The position numbers and the translations under genes were made by a program. A DNA stretch of 64,000 nucleotides from Leucobacter chromiisoli (lineage in GTDB: Bacteria > Actinomycetota > Actinomycetes > Actinomycetales > Microbacteriaceae). The notes under the pieces are model-generated. The model did not search any database, was not told where the DNA came from, and worked only from the letters and a program-made list of their open reading frames with translations. The stretch lies in contig NZ_JAEHOH010000006.1 of the NCBI RefSeq assembly GCF_016522505.1, positions 1 through 64,000 of the forward strand. The letters are read 5' to 3'. This document shows positions 31,758-39,221 of this stretch, in pieces. Within the stretch, counting starts at the first letter, position 1. Every line of letters begins with the position of its first letter.

Positions 31758-33359
31758 TCAACCCCCGAGCCGGTCCCAGCTGCCGTCGATGCCAGTGTCG
31801 AGGAGATGCTTCCGTATCCTCTGCGACGCGGTTCGCTCGAACGCGGTCACGGTCTTGAAGTAGCGCGGCAACTGATATCTTGCGAGCCGCGGCTCGAGCC
31901 ACCGGACCACGTCTCGGTAGCTCGGCGGCTCGACGACGCCGAATTCGATGAAGGCCATGATGTCCTGTTCTCCGACCTCTGCGTCGACACCGATCACTGC
32001 TGCTCCGCTCACCGCGGGATGCTCCAGGAGGACATGCTCGACCTCCCACGCCGACACGTTCTCGCCCCGACACCTGATGCTCTCGGTGAGGCGCCCGAGG
32101 TAGAAGAGATCGCCGTTCCGATCGATGGTTCCCAGATCTCCGGTATGCAGACGGTCGCAGCGCAGCGCAGCTGCCGTGGCCTCGGGGTTCTCGAAGTATC
32201 CGGAGAAGAACGCCTCGGGGACATCGGTCTCCAGCACGATCTCTCCTTGTTCGCCCGCCGGGAGAGGCGTACCGCCTCCGTCTCGTATCGACACCCGCAT
32301 CCACGGCAGCGCACGACCGACGGAGCCAGGTGCGGAACCGTCGGCGACCGTCGCGATGCTCGACGCCTCGGTCATGCCGTAGCACTCGCGGGTGGGCACG
32401 CCGAACCGCTGTTGGAACGCAAGGGACGTCTCACGAGTGCACCCGCCGCCCCACGCCACCCGGACCGGGTGCTCCCGGTCGCGAGGACTGGACGGCTGAT
32501 TGAGCAGCATCTGCAGGATTCCTCCGAGATAGTGGATGTGGGTGGCTCGAGCCTCGCGCGTCTGCTGCCAGAAGCGGGATGCGCTGAACCTCGGCACCAT
32601 TGCGAGCGTGATGTCGCGCAGCAGCGGGAACAGCAGCACCTGAGCACCGCCGATATGCCCCATCGACTCCCAGTAGAAGAAGACGTCGCCGTCCTCGCCC
32701 TGCGACGCGATGAGGCCGCCCTCGGCGGCGATGCGCATCATGGCGTGCGAGACGATGACACCTTTCGGCGGACCCGTGGTGCCGGAGGTGTACATGAGCG
32801 CTGCCGGCGCACTGCTGCGGACCGAGAGCGGGCCCGCCGATACATCTCGCTCGGCGGGCAGGTCGACGGAGAAGCTCGATGGTGCGAGGCGTCGCACCAG
32901 GAGGGCGTCCTTCGCAGGGATTCTCGCTGAATCGAGATCCTGATCGGCGCCGGAGCACGAGCCGGAAGCGTGAACCGGATCGCTACCTGCACGGGCTTCG
33001 AGGTACGCCTCGGCGAGCGATGCCTCTGCGATGACGAGTCGCGGACCCGCATGGCTGATGAGATACGCGAGGTTCGAGCCTTTCAGCGCGGGGTTGATCG
33101 GCAGCCAGACGAGTCCCGTGCGCAGCAGTGCGAAGAGGATGGCGATCGCGTCGAACGAGTTGTTCAGCATCAAGCCGACGCGGTCGCCCGCGCTCAGGCC
33201 TTGATCCTCGAAGAACTGTTGCCACCGCAAAGCATTCGATCGAAGCGTCCGAGTGTCCAGCGCGTCGCCTTCGCACGTCGCGTAGACCGCCTCGGGATGT
33301 GTCCGCGCCTTCTCGTCGAGCAGATGGATGAAGCCGAAGTCCGAATGGGGTGTCAGCAC
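31758..33359 (-). CDS. AMP-forming acyl-CoA synthetase, CaiC-like
   Basis: A 533-residue adenylate-forming enzyme that should activate a carboxylic acid with ATP and CoA. Motifs: A3 YTSGTTGPPKG (about 180-190), A5 ECYGMTEASS, A7 DRLHTGDLGTIDRNGDLFYL and A8 GRLTESIRCRGENVSAWEVE, whose GENVS form resembles carnitine/crotonobetaine-CoA ligases. At the C-terminus the expected TGK of motif A10 is TASQRIRK, so the catalytic Lys is not in its usual place. GTG at 33359 is the start judged from an AAAGGGA upstream. It is divergent from the first crotonase. Substrate unknown. Confidence 0.82.
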   Translation of the reverse strand: MLTPHSDFGFIHLLDEKARTHPEAVYATCEGDALDTRTLRSNALRWQQFFEDQGLSAGDRVGLMLNNSFDAIAILFALLRTGLVWLPINPALKGSNLAYLISHAGPRLVIAEASLAEAYLEARAGSDPVHASGSCSGADQDLDSARIPAKDALLVRRLAPSSFSVDLPAERDVSAGPLSVRSSAPAALMYTSGTTGPPKGVIVSHAMMRIAAEGGLIASQGEDGDVFFYWESMGHIGGAQVLLFPLLRDITLAMVPRFSASRFWQQTREARATHIHYLGGILQMLLNQPSSPRDREHPVRVAWGGGCTRETSLAFQQRFGVPTRECYGMTEASSIATVADGSAPGSVGRALPWMRVSIRDGGGTPLPAGEQGEIVLETDVPEAFFSGYFENPEATAAALRCDRLHTGDLGTIDRNGDLFYLGRLTESIRCRGENVSAWEVEHVLLEHPAVSGAAVIGVDAEVGEQDIMAFIEFGVVEPPSYRDVVRWLEPRLARYQLPRYFKTVTAFERTASQRIRKHLLDTGIDGSWDRLGG

Positions 33360-33594
33360 CGGGGTCCCTTTCCAGATGTTCGCAGAGCTCGAGCGATATC
33401 GAGCCCTGCGAGATTGCAGGCGTATCGGGTGCTGTACCGGTTGCCAAAGTAGCACGGATGCAGAGACGGACTCTCTGCCCCGAGCAGAGCGGTCATACCA
33501 ATACCGTATGGCTGCGTTGCGTCTTAAGTCTTGGACACCGTCGAAGCCGCCGTGCTGAGGTGAGACGAACCCACGAGACCGAAAGCGAGCGACG
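33360..33594. other. Divergent control region between acyl-CoA ligase and crotonase
   Basis: This 235-nt intergenic region holds the LysR-type element at 33495-33537, about 60-100 nt before the crotonase start. Between 33360 and 33490 nothing else is distinct; promoter elements for the minus-strand ligase are not obvious. Confidence 0.5.
33495..33537 (+). promoter_or_regulatory. LysR-type operator plus shared AAGTCTTGGACA element (copy 1)
   Basis: ATACCAATACCGTAT (33495-33509) is a T-N11-A motif with the inverted arms CATAC/GTATG. Sixteen nt later comes AAGTCTTGGACA (33526-33537), in which TTGGAC can be a -35. The same arrangement with identical 31-nt start-to-start spacing occurs at 35308-35350. 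With a start site about 30 nt after TTGGAC, the palindrome would be centred near -65, the normal LysR activation site. Confidence 0.6.
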
Positions 33595-34356
33595 ATGTCA
33601 GACACGATCCTTCTGGAGCGCCACGATGACCACGCGGTGATCACTCTGAACCGGCCGGAGAAGCTCAACGCCTGGACTGCGGACATGCGGCGACGGTTGA
33701 CGGAGACGCTCCGCTCGGTCGGCGAGGAGGACAGTTGCCGAGTCGTGATCATCACCGGCGCCGGGCGGGGTTTCTGCGCGGGGCAGGATCTCGGGGAGAG
33801 CGCCGGCACCGATCCGAGCGACCACGATGCTGCGGATCGATGGATCGATTCATTCGAGGAGCTCTACCGCGCCGTGCGCGAACTGGATCAGATCACCATT
33901 GCTGCGATCAATGGAGTAGCGGCGGGCTCGGGCTTCCAACTGGCGCTGCTGGCCGATTTCCGCGTGGGCGATGCGCGAGCTCGGTTGGGGCAGCCCGAGG
34001 CGCGTTCGGGCATCCCGAGTGTCACGGGCCTGTGGGCGATGACGAATATCATGAGCCTGAGCAAGGCGGCGGAGTTCGCCTTGAGCGCCGAACTCGTGGA
34101 CGCTCAGGAGGCCAAGAGCCTCGGCCTGGTGAACTTCCTCGCCGAGCCCGGTGAAGCGCTCAGCGAGGCACGGGCGCTCGGTCAGCGAATCTCGGCGCTG
34201 CCGCAGGGGGCCGTCCGTCTCACGAAGCAGCGGATCCGCGATCTCACCGAGGCGAGCTTCGTCGAGGCCTTCGAAGCGGCCAAGCGCATCCACCGCCGAG
34301 CGTACGGTTCAGGCGAGCCGCAGCGGAAGATGAGCGATTTCGTTCGGAAGAGCTGA
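33595..34356 (+). CDS. Enoyl-CoA hydratase/isomerase family protein (crotonase 1)
   Basis: A 253-residue crotonase acting on an acyl-CoA thioester. CoA-binding and oxyanion-hole motifs are present: GRGFCAGQDL (about 58-67) and NGVAAGSGFQLALLADF (about 105-121). Where classical hydratases have the first catalytic Glu (GGCELA), this protein has Gln (GFQLA); the second Glu is retained in LGQPEARSG. It therefore may be an isomerase, lyase or hydrolase rather than a hydratase. It is close to the second crotonase at 38444 (shared GQDL.ESA, FQLALL, GQPE). The LysR-type element lies upstream. Confidence 0.85.
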   Translation: MSDTILLERHDDHAVITLNRPEKLNAWTADMRRRLTETLRSVGEEDSCRVVIITGAGRGFCAGQDLGESAGTDPSDHDAADRWIDSFEELYRAVRELDQITIAAINGVAAGSGFQLALLADFRVGDARARLGQPEARSGIPSVTGLWAMTNIMSLSKAAEFALSAELVDAQEAKSLGLVNFLAEPGEALSEARALGQRISALPQGAVRLTKQRIRDLTEASFVEAFEAAKRIHRRAYGSGEPQRKMSDFVRKS

Positions 34357-34380
34357 GCGCGAGAACAGACGGCGGCCGCG

Positions 34381-35298
34381 CTACGCCGCGCCGCCGGGCA
34401 GTTCAGGCACCCGTGCCCAGCCGTCTTCGAGTTGGAGCCCGTGGAAGAGATGGGTGACCACTTCCATCAGCGTGCTCGAGGACTCGTCATGCTCGCGCCA
34501 GGCGACGACGGTATGCCATGACATGTCGTCATCGAGGGGTACCCAGACCGTCGCGCCCGGTGACATGAACTGGTAGTCGGCAGGCACGAAGGCGACGCCT
34601 CCGGATACTTGCAGGCGGCTGGTCAAAGCGCGAAGGCAGTACTCGATCTCCGTGGGCGTGTAGCCGTAGGAGGCCGCCGCCTCCAGTGTGCTGTCGTGCA
34701 GCCCGGGGGAGAGATCGCGCGGGAACAGCACCAGGGGGAATCCGTCGAAGTCCCGTACGCTGAGCGACGGCTTGGAAGCGTACGCGTGCTCCGCCGCGAG
34801 TGCTGCCCCAAGCGGTTTGCGAAGCATCGGCGAGTGACGGACGCCAGGAACGTCGACGGGTGCACGGAGCACGGCCAGGTCGATCTCGCCCCCGAGCAGT
34901 GCCTCGATCTGCTGCTTGGAGTTCATCTCGTGAACGGTGAGCCGGATCTGCTGACTGGATGCTCGACGGATCAGCCAGGGCTCGAGCGACGAGGCGGTGT
35001 CGCCGGGAAGCGCGACGTTGAGCTTTCGGCCGCTGAGGCTCTGCCCCGGCGTGAACGCCTCGACGGCCTTGTCGAATGCGGCGACGGCGGCGACGGCGAG
35101 GGGCCGAAGCTTCTCGGCGCTCGCCGTCAGGGACACCTTCCTGGGGCTGCGCTCGAACAGACGGACGCCGAGCTCCTTCTCCAGATCGAATATCTTGCGC
35201 GACAGGGGTGGCTGACTGATGCGCAGACGCTTTGCAGCCCGTCCGAAATGGAGCTCATCCGCGACGGCGAGGAAGGCTCGAAGATGATGGATGTCCAT
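34381..35298 (-). CDS. LysR-family transcriptional regulator of the CoA-ligase/ABC cassette
   Basis: A 305-residue regulator. The winged helix-turn-helix is at residues 1-60 (MDIHHLRAFLAVADELHFGR, then ISQPPLSRKIFDLEKELGVR). The effector-binding domain follows (about 92-290; RKLNVALPGDTASSLEPWLI, IDLAVLRAPVDVPGV). ATG at 35298 is the natural LysR start; longer frames have no support. It is divergent from the ABC importer operon, and the 132-nt intergenic region contains a T-N11-A palindrome that is repeated before crotonase 1. The ligand is unknown, presumably the imported acid or its CoA ester. Confidence 0.92.
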   Translation of the reverse strand: MDIHHLRAFLAVADELHFGRAAKRLRISQPPLSRKIFDLEKELGVRLFERSPRKVSLTASAEKLRPLAVAAVAAFDKAVEAFTPGQSLSGRKLNVALPGDTASSLEPWLIRRASSQQIRLTVHEMNSKQQIEALLGGEIDLAVLRAPVDVPGVRHSPMLRKPLGAALAAEHAYASKPSLSVRDFDGFPLVLFPRDLSPGLHDSTLEAAASYGYTPTEIEYCLRALTSRLQVSGGVAFVPADYQFMSPGATVWVPLDDDMSWHTVVAWREHDESSSTLMEVVTHLFHGLQLEDGWARVPELPGGAA

Positions 35299-35307
35299 TC
35301 GGCAACG

Positions 35308-35350
35308 ATACCATTTGGGTATTCCTAGGGTGCGAAGCAAGTCTTGGACA
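35308..35350 (+). promoter_or_regulatory. LysR-type operator plus shared AAGTCTTGGACA element (copy 2)
   Basis: ATACCATTTGGGTAT (35308-35322) is a T-N11-A palindrome (ATACC/GGTAT). AAGTCTTGGACA (35339-35350) begins 31 nt after its start, exactly as in copy 1, and TGCG recurs at the same place between them. It sits 10 nt from the lysR start codon, so it could serve both autoregulation and activation of the ABC operon. Confidence 0.65.
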
Positions 35351-35430
35351 GCCCGAAGAATGCGCTGTTGTATAGCTGCTGAGGGGCTGTACCACCTACC
35401 ACTCACCACCTGACAAAGGAGTCGTTCATC

Positions 35431-36285
35431 ATGCATCAGACCATTACTCGGCGCGCGCAGTTCATCGCCGTCGCTTCTGCGGGGCTCCTCTGCCTGAGCG
35501 CGTGCACCGCAGCCTCCGGCGGCGATGCGGGCGAGGGGCAGAGCGGCGGTTCGGGGGAGAGCGTGCACATCGCGATCGCTCAGCTCCTGCCCTACGCCGC
35601 TACCGACAAGAACGGTGATCCGGAAGGGTACTCGATCGACGTCGTGAAGCAGGTCATGGGCGAGCTCGGGGTCACCGACATCCAGACGACCGTGACCACC
35701 TTCGATGCGATGATTCCCGGACTCCAGGCGAAGCAGTTCGACCTTCTGCCCGGTGGCCTCACATATACGCCCGAACGCTGCGAGGTGATCGGGTACTCCG
35801 CCCCGATCACGGTGAACAACGACGCGCTCTACGTGCCCGAGGGAAACCCGAAGGAACTGAGTTCGGTCGCCGAGCTCGTGGACCGGGACGAGGTGAAGCT
35901 GATCGCGCTGCAGGGGTCCTCCCAGGAGAAGTACCTGCTCGACCAGGGCATCGACCGCGGCCGCGTCGCTGCGGTGAGCGATGCGCAGGCCGCGGTGGAT
36001 GCGCTCACGAACGGGCGCGGAGACGCGATCCTGCTCGGCCAGTTCAGCATCGGTGATGCGGAGGAACGAGGCCTCGAGGTGATGCCCGATCTCGACACTC
36101 CGCTCATGGGTATCGGCGTCGGGATGCGCAAGGAGGACTCCCAGCTGCGTGAGGACTTCGACCGGGTGCTGAACGAGATGCGAGAGAGCGGTGAGCTCGG
36201 AGATCTCTACGAGAAGTGGGGCTTCACCAACCGCGAGATTCTGGAAAGCGTCAGCACTCCCTCCGACGTCGTGCCGAGCTGCTGA
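35431..36285 (+). CDS. ABC transporter substrate-binding lipoprotein, polar amino acid type
   Basis: A 284-residue solute-binding protein of the family that captures amino acids, ectoine and related small zwitterions. Signal peptide with lipobox LSAC and lipidated Cys25, then a Gly/Ser-rich linker and the two-lobe fold: GDPEGYSIDVVKQVMGELGV, FDAMIPGLQAKQFDLLPGGL and GMRKEDSQLREDFDRVLNEM. AAAGGAG is 8 nt before the ATG. It is the first gene of a four-gene importer operon (35431-38426) under the LysR-type element. Confidence 0.9.
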   Translation: MHQTITRRAQFIAVASAGLLCLSACTAASGGDAGEGQSGGSGESVHIAIAQLLPYAATDKNGDPEGYSIDVVKQVMGELGVTDIQTTVTTFDAMIPGLQAKQFDLLPGGLTYTPERCEVIGYSAPITVNNDALYVPEGNPKELSSVAELVDRDEVKLIALQGSSQEKYLLDQGIDRGRVAAVSDAQAAVDALTNGRGDAILLGQFSIGDAEERGLEVMPDLDTPLMGIGVGMRKEDSQLREDFDRVLNEMRESGELGDLYEKWGFTNREILESVSTPSDVVPSC

Positions 36286-36296
36286 CGCTGTTCGTC

Positions 36297-37004
36297 ATGT
36301 TCGAGACTCTCGAGTATCTCCCCATCCTCCTCAGTGGACTGTGGGTGACCGTCCAGGTGGCGCTGCTGAGCATCGGGGGCACGATGATCGTCTCCGCGGT
36401 GCTCGGCGTGGTGCGGTCGAGCCGGCCGCGCCCGGTGCGGCGGGCGGGGTTCGCGATCGTCGAGCTGTTGCGCGGCGCAACCGTGCTGATCTATCTGTTC
36501 TGGATCTACTACGCGCTGCCGCTGATCCCGGGCGCCCCGCAGCTCAGCCCCCTTACCGCGAGCGTGCTCGTCATTTCGTTGGGCGCGGGTGCGTACGGCG
36601 CGGAGATCGTCAGGTCGGGCCTGCAAGCGGTGCCGCGGGCTCAGCATGACGCGGTGCACGCCCTCGGCCTGTCGAAGCCGGTCGCGCTCTTCCGCGTCAT
36701 CTTCCCCCAGGCCCTCGTGCAGATCGTCCCGGCCTTCGGATCGTTGGCCGTCGACGTCGTGAAGTGGACCTCTATCGTGAGCTTCGTGGGAGTGCAGGAT
36801 CTGCTCTTCGCTGCGGGCACGGTACGCAGTCTGACGCAGGAGAGCATGTGGGTGTATCTGCTCGTCGCACTGGTCTACATCGGTCTCTGCTACCTGACGG
36901 CACTCGTCTTCCGCGTGATCGAGGCGCTGCTGCCCGCGAACCGGGCTCATAAGAAGGCTGAACTGAAACCGATCACCGCCCTCCTGGAGGTGGTGTCGAA
37001 ATGA
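36297..37004 (+). CDS. ABC importer permease 1, HisM/GlnP type
   Basis: A 235-residue inner-membrane permease with about five membrane helices. The EAA-loop is GAGAYGAEIVRSGLQAVPRA followed by QHDAVHALGLSKPVALFRVI, the site that contacts the ATPase. The ATG at 36297 is preferred to longer frames that would overlap the binding-protein gene. It overlaps permease 2 by 4 nt (ATGA). Confidence 0.88.
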   Translation: MFETLEYLPILLSGLWVTVQVALLSIGGTMIVSAVLGVVRSSRPRPVRRAGFAIVELLRGATVLIYLFWIYYALPLIPGAPQLSPLTASVLVISLGAGAYGAEIVRSGLQAVPRAQHDAVHALGLSKPVALFRVIFPQALVQIVPAFGSLAVDVVKWTSIVSFVGVQDLLFAAGTVRSLTQESMWVYLLVALVYIGLCYLTALVFRVIEALLPANRAHKKAELKPITALLEVVSK

Positions 37005-37651
37005 CCTGGGACTGGGACTACTCGCTGCAGATCCTGCCGCTCCTTCTGCAGGGCGCGCTGCTCACGATCATCGTGACCTTCGCATCTGCCGTCATCGCCC
37101 TCGGAGGCGGCCTGCTTCTCACGATCGCGACGAACGACTCTCCGCGTGTCATCACCTGGCTGCTGCGGGTGTTCGTCGAGACGTTCCGCGGAGTACCGAT
37201 CCTGGTGCTGCTCTACTTCGGCTTCTACGTGCTGCCGCAGGTGGGCATCATGTTCTCTCCGCTCGTCGTCGGCATCCTCGTGCTGGGCATCGTCTATGCG
37301 GCCTACTGCTCGGAGGTGTATCGCGGCGGAATCGCCGAGATCCCGAGTTCGATTCACGACGCCTGCCAGGCGCTCGGACTGAAGCGCTCGGTGCAATGGC
37401 GTCGAGTTCTCATGCCCATGGCGATCCGCTCGGTGACACCGTCGCTCATGAACTACGTGCTGCTGCTCTACAAGCAGTCGTCGTTCCTGTTCGCCATCGG
37501 TGTGCCCGTCCTGCTCGGCCAGGCGCAGATGGCCGGCTACAACAATTTCAAGTACCTCGAGCCGTACACGATCGCCGCTGTGATCTACCTGCTGCTCAAC
37601 CTGCCATTCATCGCCGTTCTCCACAAACTCGAGGTGAAAAATGAACGATAG
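37001..37651 (+). CDS. ABC importer permease 2, HisM/GlnP type
   Basis: A 216-residue permease, partner of permease 1 in a heterodimeric channel. It has five hydrophobic helices and the EAA-loop YAAYCSEVYRGGIAEIPSSI followed by HDACQALGLKRSVQWRRVLM. Its coding sequence overlaps permease 1 by 4 nt and the ATPase gene by 11 nt, so the three are translationally coupled. Confidence 0.88.
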   Translation: MTWDWDYSLQILPLLLQGALLTIIVTFASAVIALGGGLLLTIATNDSPRVITWLLRVFVETFRGVPILVLLYFGFYVLPQVGIMFSPLVVGILVLGIVYAAYCSEVYRGGIAEIPSSIHDACQALGLKRSVQWRRVLMPMAIRSVTPSLMNYVLLLYKQSSFLFAIGVPVLLGQAQMAGYNNFKYLEPYTIAAVIYLLLNLPFIAVLHKLEVKNER

Positions 37652-38426
37652 TGCTTCCACCGCGGTGCCCGCCCTCGACTTCCGCGACGTCGTCAAGGAG
37701 TTCGGAGACAACCGGGTGCTCGACGAGCTCGATTTCAGTATCGCGCGGGGCGAGACGGTGTCGCTGATCGGTCCGAGCGGATCCGGTAAGACGACGGTGC
37801 TGCGCATGGCGATGCAGCTCGAGTCGGTCACGAGCGGATCGCTGAAGATACTCGGCGAAGAGCTGCCGACCGAGGCGGAGGGCAAGCTGAAGCCCGGGGT
37901 CGCATCCCGCCCCGACCTCGCGCGACGCTGCGGCATGGTCTTCCAGCAATACAACCTGTTTCCGCATATGAACGTGCTGGCGAACCTGACGCTCTCGCCG
38001 CAATCGGTGCTGAAGATGTCGAGAGACGAGGCCGTCGAGGCCTCGCGCAGGTATCTCGCCCTCGTAGGTCTCTCCGATAAGGAGGACGCCTACCCTCGGC
38101 AGCTGTCGGGCGGTCAGCAGCAGCGCATCGCGATCGCCCGCGCGCTCGTGATGCGACCCGAGATCCTGCTGCTCGACGAAATCACGTCGGCGCTCGACCC
38201 CGAGCTCGTCGGGGAGGTGCTCGACGTGGTGAAGAACCTCGCCAGCGAGACGGACATCACGATCCTCACGGTCACGCACGAGATGCGTTTCGCGCGCGAC
38301 GTGTCGGATCGGGTCGCGATGTTCTCGGGAGGCAAGGTCGTCGAGTTCGCCGACCCCTCGATCATCTTCGAGGCTCCGACGCATCCGAGAACGCGGAGCT
38401 TTCTCAACTCGGTGCTCAGCCACTAA
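37641..38426 (+). CDS. ABC importer ATP-binding protein, GlnQ/EhuA type
   Basis: A 261-residue ATPase that drives the importer. Walker A GPSGSGKTTVLRM (about 45-57), Q-loop region VFQQYNLFPHMNVL, signature LSGGQQQRIAIARAL and Walker B ILLLDEITSALDPEL followed by the switch His in TVTHEMRFARDV. An 18-nt gap with AAAAGGAG links it to crotonase 2, so transport and metabolism genes form one operon. Confidence 0.93.
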   Translation: MNDSASTAVPALDFRDVVKEFGDNRVLDELDFSIARGETVSLIGPSGSGKTTVLRMAMQLESVTSGSLKILGEELPTEAEGKLKPGVASRPDLARRCGMVFQQYNLFPHMNVLANLTLSPQSVLKMSRDEAVEASRRYLALVGLSDKEDAYPRQLSGGQQQRIAIARALVMRPEILLLDEITSALDPELVGEVLDVVKNLASETDITILTVTHEMRFARDVSDRVAMFSGGKVVEFADPSIIFEAPTHPRTRSFLNSVLSH

Positions 38427-38443
38427 TCGAAAAGGAGATTCCC

Positions 38444-39208
38444 ATGGGAACGACAGAGGTCTACGTCGAGGACGGGATCGGATACCTGGTCTTCAGCACG
38501 CCAGGAAAGCTCAACGCATTCACTCGAAGCATGCGCGAGCGCTTCCTCGAAGGGCTCAGACGGCATGAGGCCGACGATACCGTCGAGGCCGTGATCGTGA
38601 CCGGCGAAGGAGACGCCTTCTGCGCAGGTCAGGATCTCAATGAGAGTGCGAGCTGGGACGACGGGGTGCCATGGGTCGAGGAGTTCGAGGATCTCTACCG
38701 CACCGTGTGGACGACGAGCAAGCCCGTCATCGCAGCGATCCCGGGTGTCGCTGCGGGCGGAGGCTTCCAACTCGCACTGCTCTGCGATGCGCGCATCGCG
38801 TCGACCACTGCGCGGATGGGTCAGCCGGAGGTCGCCAACGGCCTCGCAAGCATCACGGGCGCATGGCTCATGCGCCGTTCGCTCGGCGACATGCGTGCTC
38901 GGGAGCTCGCCCTGAGCGCTCGTCTCGTAGAGGGGGAGGAACTCCTGCGGCTCGGCATCGTCGACGAGATGGTCGAGGCCGACGGGGTCCGGGAACGGGC
39001 GATCGCGGTGGCACGCAAGCTGGCGTCCTCGCCCTCACAGGCCTTCGCGAGCAGCAAACGGTGGCTGTTCGACAGCATCGAGGCGGAGATGCGGCGCGTG
39101 TTCGAAGACGCGGTCGCACTGCATCGCGCGCTCTTCGCCGAGGGCGTCTCGCAGAAGGGATCGAGGGATTTTGTCGCCAAAGTCGCTGCAGACGTCGAAT
39201 CGCGGTGA
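38444..39208 (+). CDS. Enoyl-CoA hydratase/isomerase family protein (crotonase 2)
   Basis: A 254-residue crotonase, paralogue of the one at 33595. Motifs: GDAFCAGQDLNESA and PGVAAGGGFQLALLCDARI, with GQPEVANGLASITG. As in its paralogue, Gln replaces the first catalytic Glu, while the second Glu (GQPE) is kept. It lies in the importer operon with AAGGAG upstream. The two enzymes may act on successive intermediates or on alternative substrates of one pathway. Confidence 0.86.
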   Translation: MGTTEVYVEDGIGYLVFSTPGKLNAFTRSMRERFLEGLRRHEADDTVEAVIVTGEGDAFCAGQDLNESASWDDGVPWVEEFEDLYRTVWTTSKPVIAAIPGVAAGGGFQLALLCDARIASTTARMGQPEVANGLASITGAWLMRRSLGDMRARELALSARLVEGEELLRLGIVDEMVEADGVRERAIAVARKLASSPSQAFASSKRWLFDSIEAEMRRVFEDAVALHRALFAEGVSQKGSRDFVAKVAADVESR

Positions 39209-39221
39209 GTCGGCTCCGCCG

